Assembly: GCA_014169315.1 (NCBI GenBank)
Contig: AP022133.1
Location: forward strand, 868,001 to 932,000
DNA length: 64,000 nucleotides
From: Enterobacter cloacae
Lineage (GTDB): Bacteria; Pseudomonadota; Gammaproteobacteria; Enterobacterales; Enterobacteriaceae
Direction: 5' to 3'
Below the pieces are notes generated by a model. It did no database searches. It worked only from the letters and a program-made list of their open reading frames with translations, and had not been told where the DNA came from. How positions within the stretch are numbered: position 1 is the stretch's first letter; every line of letters starts with the position of its first letter. Positions 43,399-53,750 of this stretch are shown one piece after another. The position numbers were made by a program, and so were the translations under genes.

Positions 43399-43444
43399 GA
43401 AAAAACACCGCACAAAATTCACTATCCTTTCTCGCTTTTTATCT

Positions 43445-43475
43445 AAAAACGAATCGTTATTAGCGATTCGTTTTT
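43445..43475 (+). terminator. Terminator of mmuPM
   Basis: AAAAACGAATCG-TTATTAG-CGATTCGTTTTT, a perfect A/T-flanked hairpin that can also act in the reverse direction. Confidence 0.8.
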
Positions 43476-43539
43476 ATTCCTTTATCAAAATTCTCGCACC
43501 GGAAATACTGCCCCCATAACAACAAGGGGAGCAGGCACT

Positions 43540-44502
43540 ATGGCAATTTCATCGCGAATTACACTACTCGGCGCGCTGGCGCTGTGGGCATTTCAGGCGC
43601 AGGCGGTGGAGGTTACCGTCGCGTATCAAACCTCTGCGGAGCCGGCGAAGGTCGCGCAGGCGGATAATACCTTTGCTAAAGAGAGCGGGGCGAAAGTCGA
43701 CTGGCGTAAGTTCGACAGTGGCGCGGCCATCGTGCGGGCGTTAGCGTCCGGCGACGTGCAAATTGGTAATCTCGGCTCCAGCCCGCTGGCCGTTGCGGCC
43801 AGCCAGCAGGTGCCGATTGAAGTCTTCCTGCTCGCATCCCAGCTCGGTAACTCTGAAGCGCTGGTGGTGAAGAAAAACATCACCAAACCGGAAGATCTGA
43901 TTGGCAAGCGTATCGCCGTGCCGTTTATCTCCACCACCCACTACAGCCTGCTGGCAGCGCTCAAACACTGGGGCATCAAACCGGGTCAGGTACAAATTAT
44001 CAACCTGCAGCCACCGGCGATTATCGCGGCCTGGCAGCGCGGTGACATTGATGGCGCTTACGTCTGGGCACCTGCGGTGAATGAGCTGGAAAAAGACGGC
44101 ACCGTGCTGACCGACTCCGAAAAAGTCGGCCAGTGGGGCGCGCCGACCCTCGACGTGTGGGTGGTGCGTAAAGACTTCGCAGGGAAACATCCAGAGGTGG
44201 TAAAAGCCTTCGCCAAAAGCGCGATTGACGCTCAGCAGCCGTACATCAGCAACCCGGATGAATGGCTGAAGCAGCCTGCTAATCTGGAAAAACTGTCGCG
44301 CCTGAGCGGTGTACCGGAAGCGGACGTACCGGGGCTGGTGAAGGGCAATACCTACCTGACCCCTGCGCAGCAGGTTCAGCAACTGACCGGGCCGGTAAAT
44401 AAAGCGATTGTCGATACTGCTACCTTCCTGAAAGAGCAGGGCAAAGTGCCGGCGGTCGCGGCGGATTACAGCCAGTATGTGACCGATCGCTTTGTGAAAT
44501 AA
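43540..44502 (+). CDS. tauA: Taurine ABC transporter, periplasmic binding protein
   Basis: 320 residues; signal peptide ends near FQAQA, then an SBP with the taurine/sulfonate family pattern ([47 protein letters not shown]). First gene of tauABCD, which lets the cell use taurine sulfur under sulfate starvation; Cbl/CysB control is known in E. coli, but no site was identifiable here. Spacing to tauB is 10 bp. Confidence 0.95.
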   Translation: MAISSRITLLGALALWAFQAQAVEVTVAYQTSAEPAKVAQADNTFAKESGAKVDWRKFDSGAAIVRALASGDVQIGNLGSSPLAVAASQQVPIEVFLLASQLGNSEALVVKKNITKPEDLIGKRIAVPFISTTHYSLLAALKHWGIKPGQVQIINLQPPAIIAAWQRGDIDGAYVWAPAVNELEKDGTVLTDSEKVGQWGAPTLDVWVVRKDFAGKHPEVVKAFAKSAIDAQQPYISNPDEWLKQPANLEKLSRLSGVPEADVPGLVKGNTYLTPAQQVQQLTGPVNKAIVDTATFLKEQGKVPAVAADYSQYVTDRFVK

Positions 44503-44512
44503 GGAGGTTGCG

Positions 44513-45280
44513 ATGCTGAATATTACAAATCTGTACGCTGATTACGCCGGGAAGTCTGCGCTGGAGGATATCAACCTGACGCTGGACAGCGGTGAGCTGC
44601 TGGTCGTACTCGGCCCGTCAGGTTGCGGAAAAACCACGCTGCTGAATTTGATCGCCGGATTTGTACCGTACCAGCATGGCACCATTCAACTGGAAGGCAA
44701 AAAGGTGGAAAACCCCGGCGCTGAACGCGGCGTGGTCTTCCAGAACGAAGGATTGCTTCCCTGGCGTAACGTGCAGGAAAACGTGGCATTTGGGCTCCAG
44801 CTTGCGGGTATCAATCGCGAAAAACGGTTGGCAATGGCACGGGAAATGCTGAAGAAAGTGGGTCTGGAAGGGGCGGAAAAACGCTTTATCTGGCAGCTTT
44901 CCGGCGGCCAGCGGCAGCGTGTCGGGATTGCCCGCGCGCTGGCGGCGGATCCGCAGCTGTTACTGCTGGATGAGCCGTTCGGGGCGCTGGATGCCTTTAC
45001 CCGTGAGCAGATGCAAACCCTGCTCCTGCGCCTGTGGCACGAAACCGGTAAGCAGGTGCTACTGATCACCCACGACATCGAAGAAGCCGTATTTATGGCC
45101 ACTGAACTGGTGTTGTTATCACCGGGGCCGGGCCGTGTGCTCGAACGGTTGCCGCTCGAATTCGCCCGTCGTTATGTGGCGGGGGAACCAGTGCGCAACA
45201 TCAAATCTGATCCGCTGTTTATCGAACAGCGTGAATACGTCTTAAGCCGCGTGTTTGAACAACGGGAGGCCTTCTCATGA
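44513..45280 (+). CDS. tauB: Taurine ABC transporter ATPase
   Basis: 255 residues with Walker [14 protein letters not shown]-loop [11 protein letters not shown], signature [15 protein letters not shown], Walker [13 protein letters not shown] and H-loop ITHD. Energises taurine import together with TauC. Strong ribosome site TAAGGAGG. Its stop overlaps the tauC start by 4 bp. Confidence 0.95.
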   Translation: MLNITNLYADYAGKSALEDINLTLDSGELLVVLGPSGCGKTTLLNLIAGFVPYQHGTIQLEGKKVENPGAERGVVFQNEGLLPWRNVQENVAFGLQLAGINREKRLAMAREMLKKVGLEGAEKRFIWQLSGGQRQRVGIARALAADPQLLLLDEPFGALDAFTREQMQTLLLRLWHETGKQVLLITHDIEEAVFMATELVLLSPGPGRVLERLPLEFARRYVAGEPVRNIKSDPLFIEQREYVLSRVFEQREAFS

Positions 45281-46104
45281 GCATCGTCTTCAGTGAAAAA
45301 ATGCGCCGTACTCGTCTGGTGCTGCGCTGGCCTTTTTCTCGTCAAATCACATTGAGCGTCGGTACGCTGCTGGTGTTACTGGTGGTGTGGTGGGCGGTTG
45401 CCGCGCAGCAGTGGATCAGCCCGCTGTTCCTGCCGCCGCCGGGACAGGTGCTGGCAAAACTTATCACCATTGCCGGGCCGCAGGGCTTTATGGATGCCAC
45501 GCTCTGGCAGCATCTGGGAGCCAGTCTGGCACGTATTCTGGTGGCGCTGCTGGCTGCCGTCATTATCGGCATCCCTGTGGGGATTGCGATGGGCTTAAGC
45601 CCGACGGTGCGCGGCATCCTCGATCCGCTGATTGAGCTTTACCGCCCTGTGCCGCCGCTGGCCTATCTGCCGCTGATGGTGATCTGGTTCGGCATCGGTG
45701 AAACGTCAAAAATCCTGCTGATTTATCTGGCGATTTTTGCTCCGGTGACTATGTCCGCCCTGGCGGGGGTGAAAAGTGCCCAGCAGGTGCGGATCCGCGC
45801 AGCGCAGTCGTTGGGTGCCAGCCGTACACAGGTGCTGCTGTTCGTCATTTTACCGGGCGCACTGCCGGAGATTTTAACCGGACTGCGCATCGGGCTTGGC
45901 GTGGGCTGGTCGACGCTGGTGGCGGCAGAGCTTATTGCCGCCACGCGGGGATTAGGATTTATGGTGCAGTCCGCGGGAGAGTTCCTGGCGACTGACGTGG
46001 TGCTGGCAGGGATCGCGGTGATCGCCGTGATCGCCTTCGGATTAGAACTGGGGCTGCGCGCGTTACAGCGTCGCCTGACGCCCTGGCATGGAGAAATACA
46101 ATGA
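45277..46104 (+). CDS. tauC: Taurine ABC transporter permease
   Basis: 275 residues, about six TM helices, with the permease EAA-type loop ([34 protein letters not shown]) that docks to TauB. The tauB and tauD genes overlap it by 4 bp at each end, giving translational coupling. Confidence 0.95.
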   Translation: MSIVFSEKMRRTRLVLRWPFSRQITLSVGTLLVLLVVWWAVAAQQWISPLFLPPPGQVLAKLITIAGPQGFMDATLWQHLGASLARILVALLAAVIIGIPVGIAMGLSPTVRGILDPLIELYRPVPPLAYLPLMVIWFGIGETSKILLIYLAIFAPVTMSALAGVKSAQQVRIRAAQSLGASRTQVLLFVILPGALPEILTGLRIGLGVGWSTLVAAELIAATRGLGFMVQSAGEFLATDVVLAGIAVIAVIAFGLELGLRALQRRLTPWHGEIQ

Positions 46105-46952
46105 GTGAACGTCTGACCATTACCCCGCTGGGGCCGTACATTGGCGCACAGGTTTCGGGCCTGGATGTGACCCGTCCGCTGAGCGATAACCAGTTCGAGC
46201 AGCTCTATCACGCGGTGCTGCGCCATCAGGTGGTGTTCCTGCGCGAGCAGGCGATCACCCCCCAGCAGCAGCGCGCGCTGGCCCTGCGTTTTGGCGACCT
46301 GCATATCCACCCGGTTTACCCGCAGGCGGAAGGCGTGGAGGAGATTATTGTTCTGGATACCCACAACGATAACCCGCCGGATAACGACAACTGGCACACC
46401 GACGTGACTTTTATCGAGACGCCGCCCGCCGGAGCGATCCTCGCGGCGAAACTGCTCCCGGAGACCGGCGGCGATACGCTGTGGGCGAGCGGGATCGCGG
46501 CGTTTGAGGCGCTGTCTGCGCCATTCCAGACGTTGCTGAGCGGGCTGCGGGCGGAGCACGACTTTAAGAAATCGTTCCAGGAATATAAGTACCGTAAAAC
46601 GGAAGCGGAACACCAGCGCTGGCTGGAGGCGGTTGCGAAGCATCCTCCGCTGCTGCATCCGGTGGTGAGAACCCATCCGGTAACGGGCAAGCAGGCACTG
46701 TTCGTGAATGAAGGATTCACAACACGCATTGTGGATGTGACGGAAAAAGAGAGCGAGGCACTATTAGGCTTTCTGTTCGCCCATATCACCAAACCGGAGT
46801 TTCAGGTGCGCTGGCACTGGCAGGAGAGCGATCTGGCGATCTGGGATAACCGCGTGACGCAGCACTATGCCAATGCGGACTATCTGCCGCAGCGAAGGAT
46901 TATGCAGCGGGCGACGATTCTGGGGGATAAGCCGTTTTACCGTGCGCCTTGA
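46101..46952 (+). CDS. tauD: Taurine dioxygenase
   Basis: 283-residue Fe(II)/2-oxoglutarate-dependent oxygenase that converts taurine to sulfite and aminoacetaldehyde. The iron facial triad is visible as HTD in NWHTDVTF (near residue 99) and the distal His in WDNRVTQHYAN; the 2-oxoglutarate-binding Arg lies near RRIMQRATI. Last gene of the operon. Confidence 0.95.
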   Translation: MSERLTITPLGPYIGAQVSGLDVTRPLSDNQFEQLYHAVLRHQVVFLREQAITPQQQRALALRFGDLHIHPVYPQAEGVEEIIVLDTHNDNPPDNDNWHTDVTFIETPPAGAILAAKLLPETGGDTLWASGIAAFEALSAPFQTLLSGLRAEHDFKKSFQEYKYRKTEAEHQRWLEAVAKHPPLLHPVVRTHPVTGKQALFVNEGFTTRIVDVTEKESEALLGFLFAHITKPEFQVRWHWQESDLAIWDNRVTQHYANADYLPQRRIMQRATILGDKPFYRAP

Positions 46953-46953
46953 T

Positions 46954-46990
46954 CCCCTCACCCTAACACTCGTCCCAAAGGGGCGAGGGG
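46954..46990. repeat. CCCCTCACCC palindromic repeat
   Basis: CCCCTC...GAGGGG outer stem with inner CGTCCC/GGGGCG, between the convergent tauD and OlsF-like genes. Same class as the copy at 43365-43398. Confidence 0.55.
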
Positions 46991-47018
46991 ACTGTCCGCT
47001 GCGGTTTTCAGGAGAAGG

Positions 47019-48719
47019 CTACAGATGCGCCTCGATATACCGTTGATAACGATTCGCCTTCAGGTAGCACAGATCCACCAGTACCAGCCCGTCGACGCAG
47101 TTGTTGAACGCCGGATCGCTGCCAAAATCGATAAACTGCACGCCGCCGGGTTCACACAGCTCAGAATACTGTTTGTAGAGCGGCGGAATACCACAGCCCA
47201 GATTGCCGAGCAGGGATTTTAGCTTCGTCAGGTCGTCAACGTAATCCACCCCACCAAACTGCGCCAGTACGTCCGGTAACGACGCCGGATAAGGCTGGCG
47301 TGAGGCCGCTAACGGGTGGCTCGCCGGGAACCAGAGGCGATAAAACGCCACCAACAGATCCCGTGCGGCAGGCGGTAGTCCCCCAGAAATAGAGACCGGG
47401 CCAAACAGATAGCGGTAGTGTGGATAACGTGCCAGATATGCGCCAATACCCGACCACAGGTAGTCCAGGCCGCGACGTCCCCAGTAGCGTGGCTGAATAA
47501 AGCTGCGTCCCAGCTCAATACCGTGTTCCAGCACATCCTGCATTTTGTCGTCGTAGTGGAACAGGCTGTAGCTGTACAGCCCCTCTGTGCCACGTTTTTC
47601 AACCTGCCTTGCCGTCGGCATAAAGCGATACGCGCCGACAATCTCCAGATCCTCTTCATCCCACAGGATCAGGTGCAGATAATCATCATCATAGCTGTCG
47701 GTGTCCCTGCGTTTCCCGCTTCCTTCCCCCACGGCGCGAAACGCAATCTCACGCAGGCGACCCAGCTCACGCAAGAGGGGAGCCTCCTCCTGGCCGTTAC
47801 GCTGCCACAGGTAGATTGTTTTGCCATCACCGGTTTTGCCCAGGCACTCAGCCTGCGCCAGTTCGCGTTTCAGCGTGGCCCGGTCTTCCGGGCGCGCAAT
47901 GGCACACTGGGTTTTAAAGACGCCAGGCAATCCCTTGCCAAGACGCATCACGTGCTGACGGCACTGCTCGGCCATCTCACGTGACGAAAGGGGGAGGCTA
48001 AACCAGTTGTCCCAGGCAATCTGCTGGCCAATTTTAATCGGCAACTGGCTGTGGCGACGACGGAACATCTGCTGCATCAGCAGCAGCATGGAGAGCGTCG
48101 GTGACACCAGGGTGCTGGCGTAGAAGAGCAGGCTGTTATGCGCCTGAATATGTACCGGTAGCAGGGGGGCGCGCAGTTTGCCGGCAAGTTTGATAAAGCC
48201 AGAGTGCCATTTTTTATCGCGAATGCCTTTGCGCGTCGGGCGCGAGACTTCCCCTGCCGGGAAGAAGATCAGTACGCCGGCGTTTTGCAGATGTTGCTCC
48301 ATCTGCACCAGTGAGGTTTTTGCGGTCTTACCGCCCATATTATCCACCGGGATAAACAGTGAGCTGAGCGGCTCCAGGTGGGTCAGCATTCGGTTGGTAA
48401 CGACTTTAACATCGCGACGCACGCGCGAAACGGCATACAGCAGCGCCAGTCCATCCAGGGTACCGGTCGGGTGGTTGGCAATAATGACCAGCGGGCCATG
48501 TTCGGGGATTTGTTCGAGATCGCGGGCGGAAACGGTGCAGAGAATATCGAGGTGCTCCAGAACTTGCTCCACCATATCCAGCCCCTTCAGGTGGCGGTGG
48601 TTTGCGGCAAACTGCTGGAATTCTTCTTCGTAGAACAGTCTTTTTAACAGACTTTTTTGCCAGGGTGCGGGCCTCGCCTGAGGCCAAAGGTCATCGAGAA
48701 CATTGTCGAGACTAAACAT
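47019..48719 (-). CDS. OlsF-like fused acyltransferase (PlsC-type + GNAT-type)
   Basis: 566 residues in two parts. The N-terminal half (about 70-270) is a PlsC/LPLAT acyltransferase: NHPTGTLDG supplies the HxxxxD-like catalytic site, with PAGEVSR downstream. The C-terminal half (about 300-560) resembles the GNAT-type OlsB/haemolysin-like N-acyltransferases (LREIAFRAVGEG, DYLHLILWDEEDLEIVGAYRFM, ELGRSFIQPRYWGRRGLDYLWSGIGAYLA). This arrangement matches OlsF of Serratia, which makes ornithine lipids in one protein, so a membrane aminolipid role is plausible but unproven. Shine-Dalgarno GGAGGAG before the ATG. Monocistronic and convergent to tauD. Confidence 0.75.
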   Translation of the reverse strand: MFSLDNVLDDLWPQARPAPWQKSLLKRLFYEEEFQQFAANHRHLKGLDMVEQVLEHLDILCTVSARDLEQIPEHGPLVIIANHPTGTLDGLALLYAVSRVRRDVKVVTNRMLTHLEPLSSLFIPVDNMGGKTAKTSLVQMEQHLQNAGVLIFFPAGEVSRPTRKGIRDKKWHSGFIKLAGKLRAPLLPVHIQAHNSLLFYASTLVSPTLSMLLLMQQMFRRRHSQLPIKIGQQIAWDNWFSLPLSSREMAEQCRQHVMRLGKGLPGVFKTQCAIARPEDRATLKRELAQAECLGKTGDGKTIYLWQRNGQEEAPLLRELGRLREIAFRAVGEGSGKRRDTDSYDDDYLHLILWDEEDLEIVGAYRFMPTARQVEKRGTEGLYSYSLFHYDDKMQDVLEHGIELGRSFIQPRYWGRRGLDYLWSGIGAYLARYPHYRYLFGPVSISGGLPPAARDLLVAFYRLWFPASHPLAASRQPYPASLPDVLAQFGGVDYVDDLTKLKSLLGNLGCGIPPLYKQYSELCEPGGVQFIDFGSDPAFNNCVDGLVLVDLCYLKANRYQRYIEAHL

Positions 48720-48801
48720 GGTAACTCCTCCTGCCGTCTTGCGAAGACAGTAGAAGGACGAGATGTCTGTTGTATTGCAGTTTGGTGAAGATTAGTAGGA
48801 T

Positions 48802-48830
48802 GCCGGGTAAGGCGAAGCCGCCACCCGGCA
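48802..48830. repeat. REP element
   Basis: GCCGGGTAAGGCGAAGCCGC followed by CACCCGGCA is the classical enterobacterial REP core, here 11 bp downstream of the hemB stop. Confidence 0.8.
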
Positions 48831-48840
48831 CAACAGAGGA

Positions 48841-49815
48841 TTAACGCAGAATTTTCTTCTCGGCCAGATCAAGCGCAAAGTAGCTGAAGATCAGATCCGC
48901 ACCTGCGCGTTTGATCGCACCCAGGCTTTCCATAATCACTTTCTCTTCGTCGATCGCACCCGCCAGCGCAGCGAATTTGATCATGGCGTACTCTCCGCTC
49001 ACCTGGTAGGCACCCAGCGGCAGCCCGGTACGTTCGCGGATATCGCGCAGGATGTCCAGATACGCCCCAGCCGGTTTAACCATCAGGCAGTCTGCACCCT
49101 GGGCTTCATCCAGCAGGGATTCACGGATGGCTTCGCGGCGGTTCAGTGGGTTCATCTGATACGTTTTGCGATCGCCTTTCAGCGCCGTGCCCGCTGCCTC
49201 ACGGAACGGGCCGTAGAAGGAGGAGGCAAATTTGGTGGAGTAGGACATGATGGCGGTGTCAGTGAAACCGGCAGCATCCAGCGCCTGACGGATCGCCTGA
49301 ACCTGTCCGTCCATTGCTGCGGATGGTGCGATGAAATCAGCACCGGCAGCAGCAGCAACAACGGCCTGTTTGCCGAGGTTCAGCAGGGTCGCATCGTTAT
49401 CCACACCGTGATCGCACAGCACACCGCAGTGGCCGTGAGACGTGTATTCGCAGAAACAGGTATCGGACATGACGATCATTTCCGGCACCGTCTCTTTGCA
49501 GATACGGGACATACGGGCGACAAGGCCATCTTCTTTCCAGGCATCACTGCCGGTGGCATCGGTATGGTGGGAGATCCCGAAAGTCATCACCGAGCGGATA
49601 CCCGCATTAGCGATACGTTCGATCTCACGAGCCAGATGTTTTTCCGGAATGCGCATCACACCCGGCATGGCATCAATGGCCTTGTAGTCATCAATCTCTT
49701 CTTCAACAAAAATCGGCAACACCAGATCGTTTAAGGTCAGTGTTGTCTCTTCAAACATAGCGCGCAGTGCAGGTGACTTGCGCAGGCGACGGGGACGAGC
49801 AATTAAATCGGTCAT
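48841..49815 (-). CDS. hemB: Porphobilinogen synthase (delta-aminolevulinate dehydratase)
   Basis: 324 residues from the ATG at 49815 ([21 protein letters not shown]); the frame is open to 49902, but the upstream extension is not conserved. It condenses two 5-aminolevulinate molecules to porphobilinogen in haem synthesis. Visible: the metal-binding cysteines in [15 protein letters not shown], and the active-site lysine in [13 protein letters not shown] (near residue 246). Cytoplasmic and essential for haem. Confidence 0.96.
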   Translation of the reverse strand: MTDLIARPRRLRKSPALRAMFEETTLTLNDLVLPIFVEEEIDDYKAIDAMPGVMRIPEKHLAREIERIANAGIRSVMTFGISHHTDATGSDAWKEDGLVARMSRICKETVPEMIVMSDTCFCEYTSHGHCGVLCDHGVDNDATLLNLGKQAVVAAAAGADFIAPSAAMDGQVQAIRQALDAAGFTDTAIMSYSTKFASSFYGPFREAAGTALKGDRKTYQMNPLNRREAIRESLLDEAQGADCLMVKPAGAYLDILRDIRERTGLPLGAYQVSGEYAMIKFAALAGAIDEEKVIMESLGAIKRAGADLIFSYFALDLAEKKILR

Positions 49816-50259
49816 GGTATGCCTGACGTTTGTGGAACAAAGAGGGTTAGTGTACCTGAAACGGGGGAAGGGTGTTTTGCTAAAGTGGTTTTTTTTGTTC
49901 AATACTTTCAGGTACGCTGTATTCGAAAAAATATATACTGTGGCTAATATGTGTTTTATGTGTGGTAGATATTGGTATGATTTCTATATTTGTGTCCTTA
50001 TATAAATAAGGATTATTTATTTTTGATTGCAATGTTTTTTATTGTTTGCGTGGATGGTCTTAACTTTATGTTTTTATAATATTTATATTGAATACGTCAT
50101 GTCTGCATGGTTTTTTCATGTTATTTGTCTGGATACGGACTTAATCGAATCATTCATTGAACCTTTTCAGATTGAAACTGCATAATTCCCTTCGCAATAA
50201 AATATTGCTGAATGATTTGATGGACAAACTTGCTTACGTCCCTGAGGAGGGATGACCCA
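49816..50259. other. AT-rich divergent region hemB / autotransporter
   Basis: About 440 bp, strongly AT-rich from 49890 on, including a TTTTTATAATATTTATA stretch and CCTTATATAAATAAGG. It must contain both promoters; no -35/-10 pair was convincing. Such AT-rich leaders are typical of H-NS-silenced surface-protein genes. Confidence 0.5.
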
Positions 50260-53034
50260 ATGCAAACATGGAAAAAGAAACTGGTTGTATCTCAACTTGC
50301 ATTAGCCTGCACCCTGGCTATCGCTTCTCAGGCAAATGCGAAAGATATTTCGGGTACAACATATAATACCTTCGGATATGATAATACAGCATCTACCCCC
50401 TGGTATTATGGCTATGCCGACTGGGGTTACTCAGATACCACTCACGATGGTGATATTTATCCGGTGATGAATAAGTCAACGGTAAATGGTGTTATTTCAA
50501 CGTATTATCTGGATGACGGTATCAATGGTCACGCTAATGCACTGAGTATTTCCAACAGTACTATTAATGGCATGATTACGTCTGAATGTATGACGACGTC
50601 GTGTGCCGATGGTGTGGATACAGATGGCACCACACATACTCAGTATGACCGTTTTAGTCTGACCGTAGATAACAGCACCATCAATGATACGTATGAGCAT
50701 TACGCTTATGACGTTGTGAATGGCGATACTTCAGAAACCCATTATCTGGACACCTACGATCTGGGTAATGCCATTACGCTGGACGTTGAGTCAGATATTG
50801 TTATTCAGAATAACTCCCACGTAGCGGGTATCACCCTGACACAGGGTTATCAGGAACTGGATAATACCCCGTATGACGGTATTGAAGGTGTTGCTAACAG
50901 CGCTAACGTCTTCACTGACACGCTGGTCGTGAAAGACTCTGTGTTGACGTCCGGTGCATACAGCGATCTCGGGACCAGCGGTTTCTATGGTCAAACCGCG
51001 AAGCCGAGCGATTATGGCGAAGCTAACGCCACTGCGGCAGATGACGCGGCGCTGATTGTTGCCGCAGGTGCGTCTGACAACGCTATGCAGACCACGGCGA
51101 CGTTTGATCATTCTACCATCACCGGTGACATTCTCTTCTCCAGCACCTTCGATAACAATTTCTACACGAATGGCGATCCTGCAACCGATACCACCGATGA
51201 CGGTGTGTATAACCCAACCACCAACGGCTGGGATGGTACTGATAAGCTGGATGTCACGTTGACGAATGGCAGCAAGTGGGTTGGTGCAGCGCAATCCAGC
51301 GTTGAAGCCATTGGCACTTCGCAGATGTACGGTCTGGGCTACAGCAACGTAGACTGGAGTACGCTGTCTCCTAACAGCATCTGGCCTGATTCCACTTTCG
51401 ACACTAACAGTCACGTTGCGGGTGAAGAGGTCTATCAGAGCGGCCTGTTCAACGTGACGCTGGATCAGGGGTCTGAGTGGGATACTCGTAAGCTGTCTAA
51501 CATTGATACGCTGACGGTTAATAACCAGTCGCAGGTCAATGTCGAAAACTCCGGTTTACTGGCTGATTCCATCACGCTGACCAATGCTTCATCCCTGAAT
51601 ATCGGCGACACCGGTGGGGTGGCAACTGACAGTCTGTATCTGGATAGCTACAGCCGTGCGGCACTGAGCGAAGAGACTGCATCGCTGTATGCCAACACCA
51701 TTACCGTGGATAACGGTGCCGAGCTCGCGCTGGGACTGGGTCAGGTTGATACGCACAACATGGTGCTGACCGATGGCGGTGTGCTGAACGTAGCCAGCCG
51801 TGATTACGTGCTGAACAGCGATCTGAACAACGCGCGTTATATCACCAACGATAAGAGCAAGGCAGACTACGACTATGGTGTTGTTGCCATTAACTCCGAT
51901 GGTCATCTGGCGGTAAATGGTGACGTAGCGGGTAACTACAGCGTTCGTATTGATAATGCGACCGGTGCAGGTTCCGTTGCCGACTACAAAAACAAAGAGA
52001 TCATTCGTGTCTATGACAATAACGAAGACACCAGTGCTCGCTTTACCGCCGCGAACAAAGCCGATTTAGGGGCTTACACATATCAGGCACAGCAGCAGGG
52101 AGATTCCGTTGTTCTGCAGCAGAAAGAGCTGACGGATTACGCCAACATGGCGCTGAGCATTCCTTCTGCCAATACCAACATCTGGAACCTGCAGCAGGAT
52201 ACCGTTGGGACGCGTATGACCAACAGCCGTCATGGCCTGGCAGATAACGGCGGAGCGTGGGTAAGCTACTTCGGTGGCAACTTCGACGCTGATAATGGTA
52301 CCGTCAGCTACGATCAGGACGTGAGTGGCATTATGGTCGGTCTGGATACGCTGATTGACGGCAACAATGCTAAGTGGATCGTCGGTGGTGCAGCTGGCTT
52401 TGCGAAAGGCGATATCAGCGATCGTACCGGTCAGGTTGATCAGGATAGCCAGACTGCGATGATTTACGCATCTGCGAAGTTTGCGAATGATCTCTTCATC
52501 GACAGCTCCCTGAGCTACACGCGCTTTGATAGCGATCTCTCTGCAAACATGAGCAATGGTCAGTATGTGGACGGTAACACCACCACTGATGCCGTAGGTT
52601 TCGGTATGAAACTGGGTTATGACTGGAAGCCAAACCTGTCTGGCTACGTAACGCCTTATGCGGCCGTGTCGGGTCTGTTCCAGTCTGGTGATGATTACCA
52701 GCTGAGCAACGACATGCGTATTGATGGCCAGTCTTACGACAGCATGCGTTATGAACTCGGTGTGGATGCGGGTTACACCTTCAACTACGGTGGCGATCAG
52801 GCGCTGACGCCTTACTTCAAGCTGGCATATGTGTATGACGATGCTGGTAATAATGCGGACGTGAATGGCGACAGCATTGACAACGGCGTTGAAGGTTCTG
52901 CCGTTCGTGTAGGTCTGGGCACGCAGTTTAGCTTCACCAAAAACTTCAGTGCTTACACCGATGCCACTTATCTCGGCGGCGGTGATGTTGACCAGAACTG
53001 GGGTGCAAATCTGGGTGTGAAATACAGCTGGTAA
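50260..53034 (+). CDS. YaiT-type classical autotransporter
   Basis: 924 residues from the ATG at 50260 (GAGGAGG 9 nt upstream; the frame is open to 50230). Signal peptide MQTWKKKLVVSQLALACTLAIASQANA. The passenger (about 28-640) is a pertactin-like beta-helix rich in Asn, Asp, Thr and short N-N-S-x-I repeats, with no catalytic motif seen. The C-terminal beta-barrel (about 640-924) ends LGVKYSW as usual for autotransporters. It lies where E. coli has yaiT (a pseudogene in K-12) beside hemB and yaiV; here it is intact. Probable adhesin or biofilm factor. Confidence 0.9.
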   Translation: MQTWKKKLVVSQLALACTLAIASQANAKDISGTTYNTFGYDNTASTPWYYGYADWGYSDTTHDGDIYPVMNKSTVNGVISTYYLDDGINGHANALSISNSTINGMITSECMTTSCADGVDTDGTTHTQYDRFSLTVDNSTINDTYEHYAYDVVNGDTSETHYLDTYDLGNAITLDVESDIVIQNNSHVAGITLTQGYQELDNTPYDGIEGVANSANVFTDTLVVKDSVLTSGAYSDLGTSGFYGQTAKPSDYGEANATAADDAALIVAAGASDNAMQTTATFDHSTITGDILFSSTFDNNFYTNGDPATDTTDDGVYNPTTNGWDGTDKLDVTLTNGSKWVGAAQSSVEAIGTSQMYGLGYSNVDWSTLSPNSIWPDSTFDTNSHVAGEEVYQSGLFNVTLDQGSEWDTRKLSNIDTLTVNNQSQVNVENSGLLADSITLTNASSLNIGDTGGVATDSLYLDSYSRAALSEETASLYANTITVDNGAELALGLGQVDTHNMVLTDGGVLNVASRDYVLNSDLNNARYITNDKSKADYDYGVVAINSDGHLAVNGDVAGNYSVRIDNATGAGSVADYKNKEIIRVYDNNEDTSARFTAANKADLGAYTYQAQQQGDSVVLQQKELTDYANMALSIPSANTNIWNLQQDTVGTRMTNSRHGLADNGGAWVSYFGGNFDADNGTVSYDQDVSGIMVGLDTLIDGNNAKWIVGGAAGFAKGDISDRTGQVDQDSQTAMIYASAKFANDLFIDSSLSYTRFDSDLSANMSNGQYVDGNTTTDAVGFGMKLGYDWKPNLSGYVTPYAAVSGLFQSGDDYQLSNDMRIDGQSYDSMRYELGVDAGYTFNYGGDQALTPYFKLAYVYDDAGNNADVNGDSIDNGVEGSAVRVGLGTQFSFTKNFSAYTDATYLGGGDVDQNWGANLGVKYSW

Positions 53035-53042
53035 AACGCAAC

Positions 53043-53069
53043 GCGGGGGATATTTTCCCCCGCTTTTTT
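53043..53069 (+). terminator. Terminator of the autotransporter gene
   Basis: GCGGGGGA-TATTT-TCCCCCGC followed by six T, starting 9 bp after the stop codon. Confidence 0.9.
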
Positions 53070-53121
53070 ATATGGCAATAAATAATACAGAACTGACAGA
53101 TACAGGTGATTTGAGGTCTGC

Positions 53122-53748
53122 ATGAACGTTAATGCGAAACCACTTTCTGAATTAGGCCGGCTAGAACAGTGTCTGAAAGACGCCAGTACGCCCTTTAAAG
53201 CAGCTTCGCAAAAGATCATTTCAAACGGTTGTAATGATGATGAGCCTCAAACCTATATGATACAAACTGGTATTGTTGAGATCTACCGCCAGTCAAATGG
53301 GCTACTTATTGGTATTGCAACGGCTCCTTTTATTTTTGGCCTGACCGCAGGAATGAGCAACAATTGTCGTGAATATATGATGGTTGCACAAACACCGTGT
53401 ACCGGTTTTTATTTGCCTGCTGTTACGACGCGTCAACTTATTCAGCGGACATCTCTTTGGTGGGAGGCATTTTGTTGGTTATCATGGATTAACCACCTGC
53501 TTGGCGTGCGGGATAAACAGTTGGTAGGGAATAGTTCCTACAGTCAGATTCGATCCATGCTGATAAATATGTCCGAATGGGACGACACGCTGCGTTCGAA
53601 AATTGGCGTAATGAATCATATTCAACGAAGCACACGTATTTCACGCTCCGTTGTTGCGGAGGTTCTGGCCGCATTGCGGCAGGGTAATTATATCAATATG
53701 AGCCGGGGCAAACTGGTCAGTATCAACCGTTTGCCCACGGAATATTAA
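53122..53748 (+). CDS. iprA: YaiV/IprA-family regulator
   Basis: 208 residues with a cNMP-binding-like fold in the N-terminal part (about 40-130) and a C-terminal Crp-type helix-turn-helix (about 160-200: RSTRISRSVVAEVLAALRQGNYINMSRGKLVSINRLP). Homologous to E. coli YaiV and Salmonella IprA, an inhibitor of hydrogen-peroxide resistance. Same place as in E. coli, next to ampH and the autotransporter, with which it is convergent or co-directional. No canonical cAMP-binding residues are evident. Confidence 0.85.
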   Translation: MNVNAKPLSELGRLEQCLKDASTPFKAASQKIISNGCNDDEPQTYMIQTGIVEIYRQSNGLLIGIATAPFIFGLTAGMSNNCREYMMVAQTPCTGFYLPAVTTRQLIQRTSLWWEAFCWLSWINHLLGVRDKQLVGNSSYSQIRSMLINMSEWDDTLRSKIGVMNHIQRSTRISRSVVAEVLAALRQGNYINMSRGKLVSINRLPTEY

Positions 53749-53750
53749 GT

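Noticed and set aside
45723..46676. 317-codon minus-strand ORF antisense to tauC/tauD
   Set aside because: Arg-rich antisense translation of two clearly identified coding genes.
49816..49902. N-terminal extension of HemB
   Set aside because: The 29 extra residues are not part of the family, and the ATG at 49815 gives the normal N-terminus.
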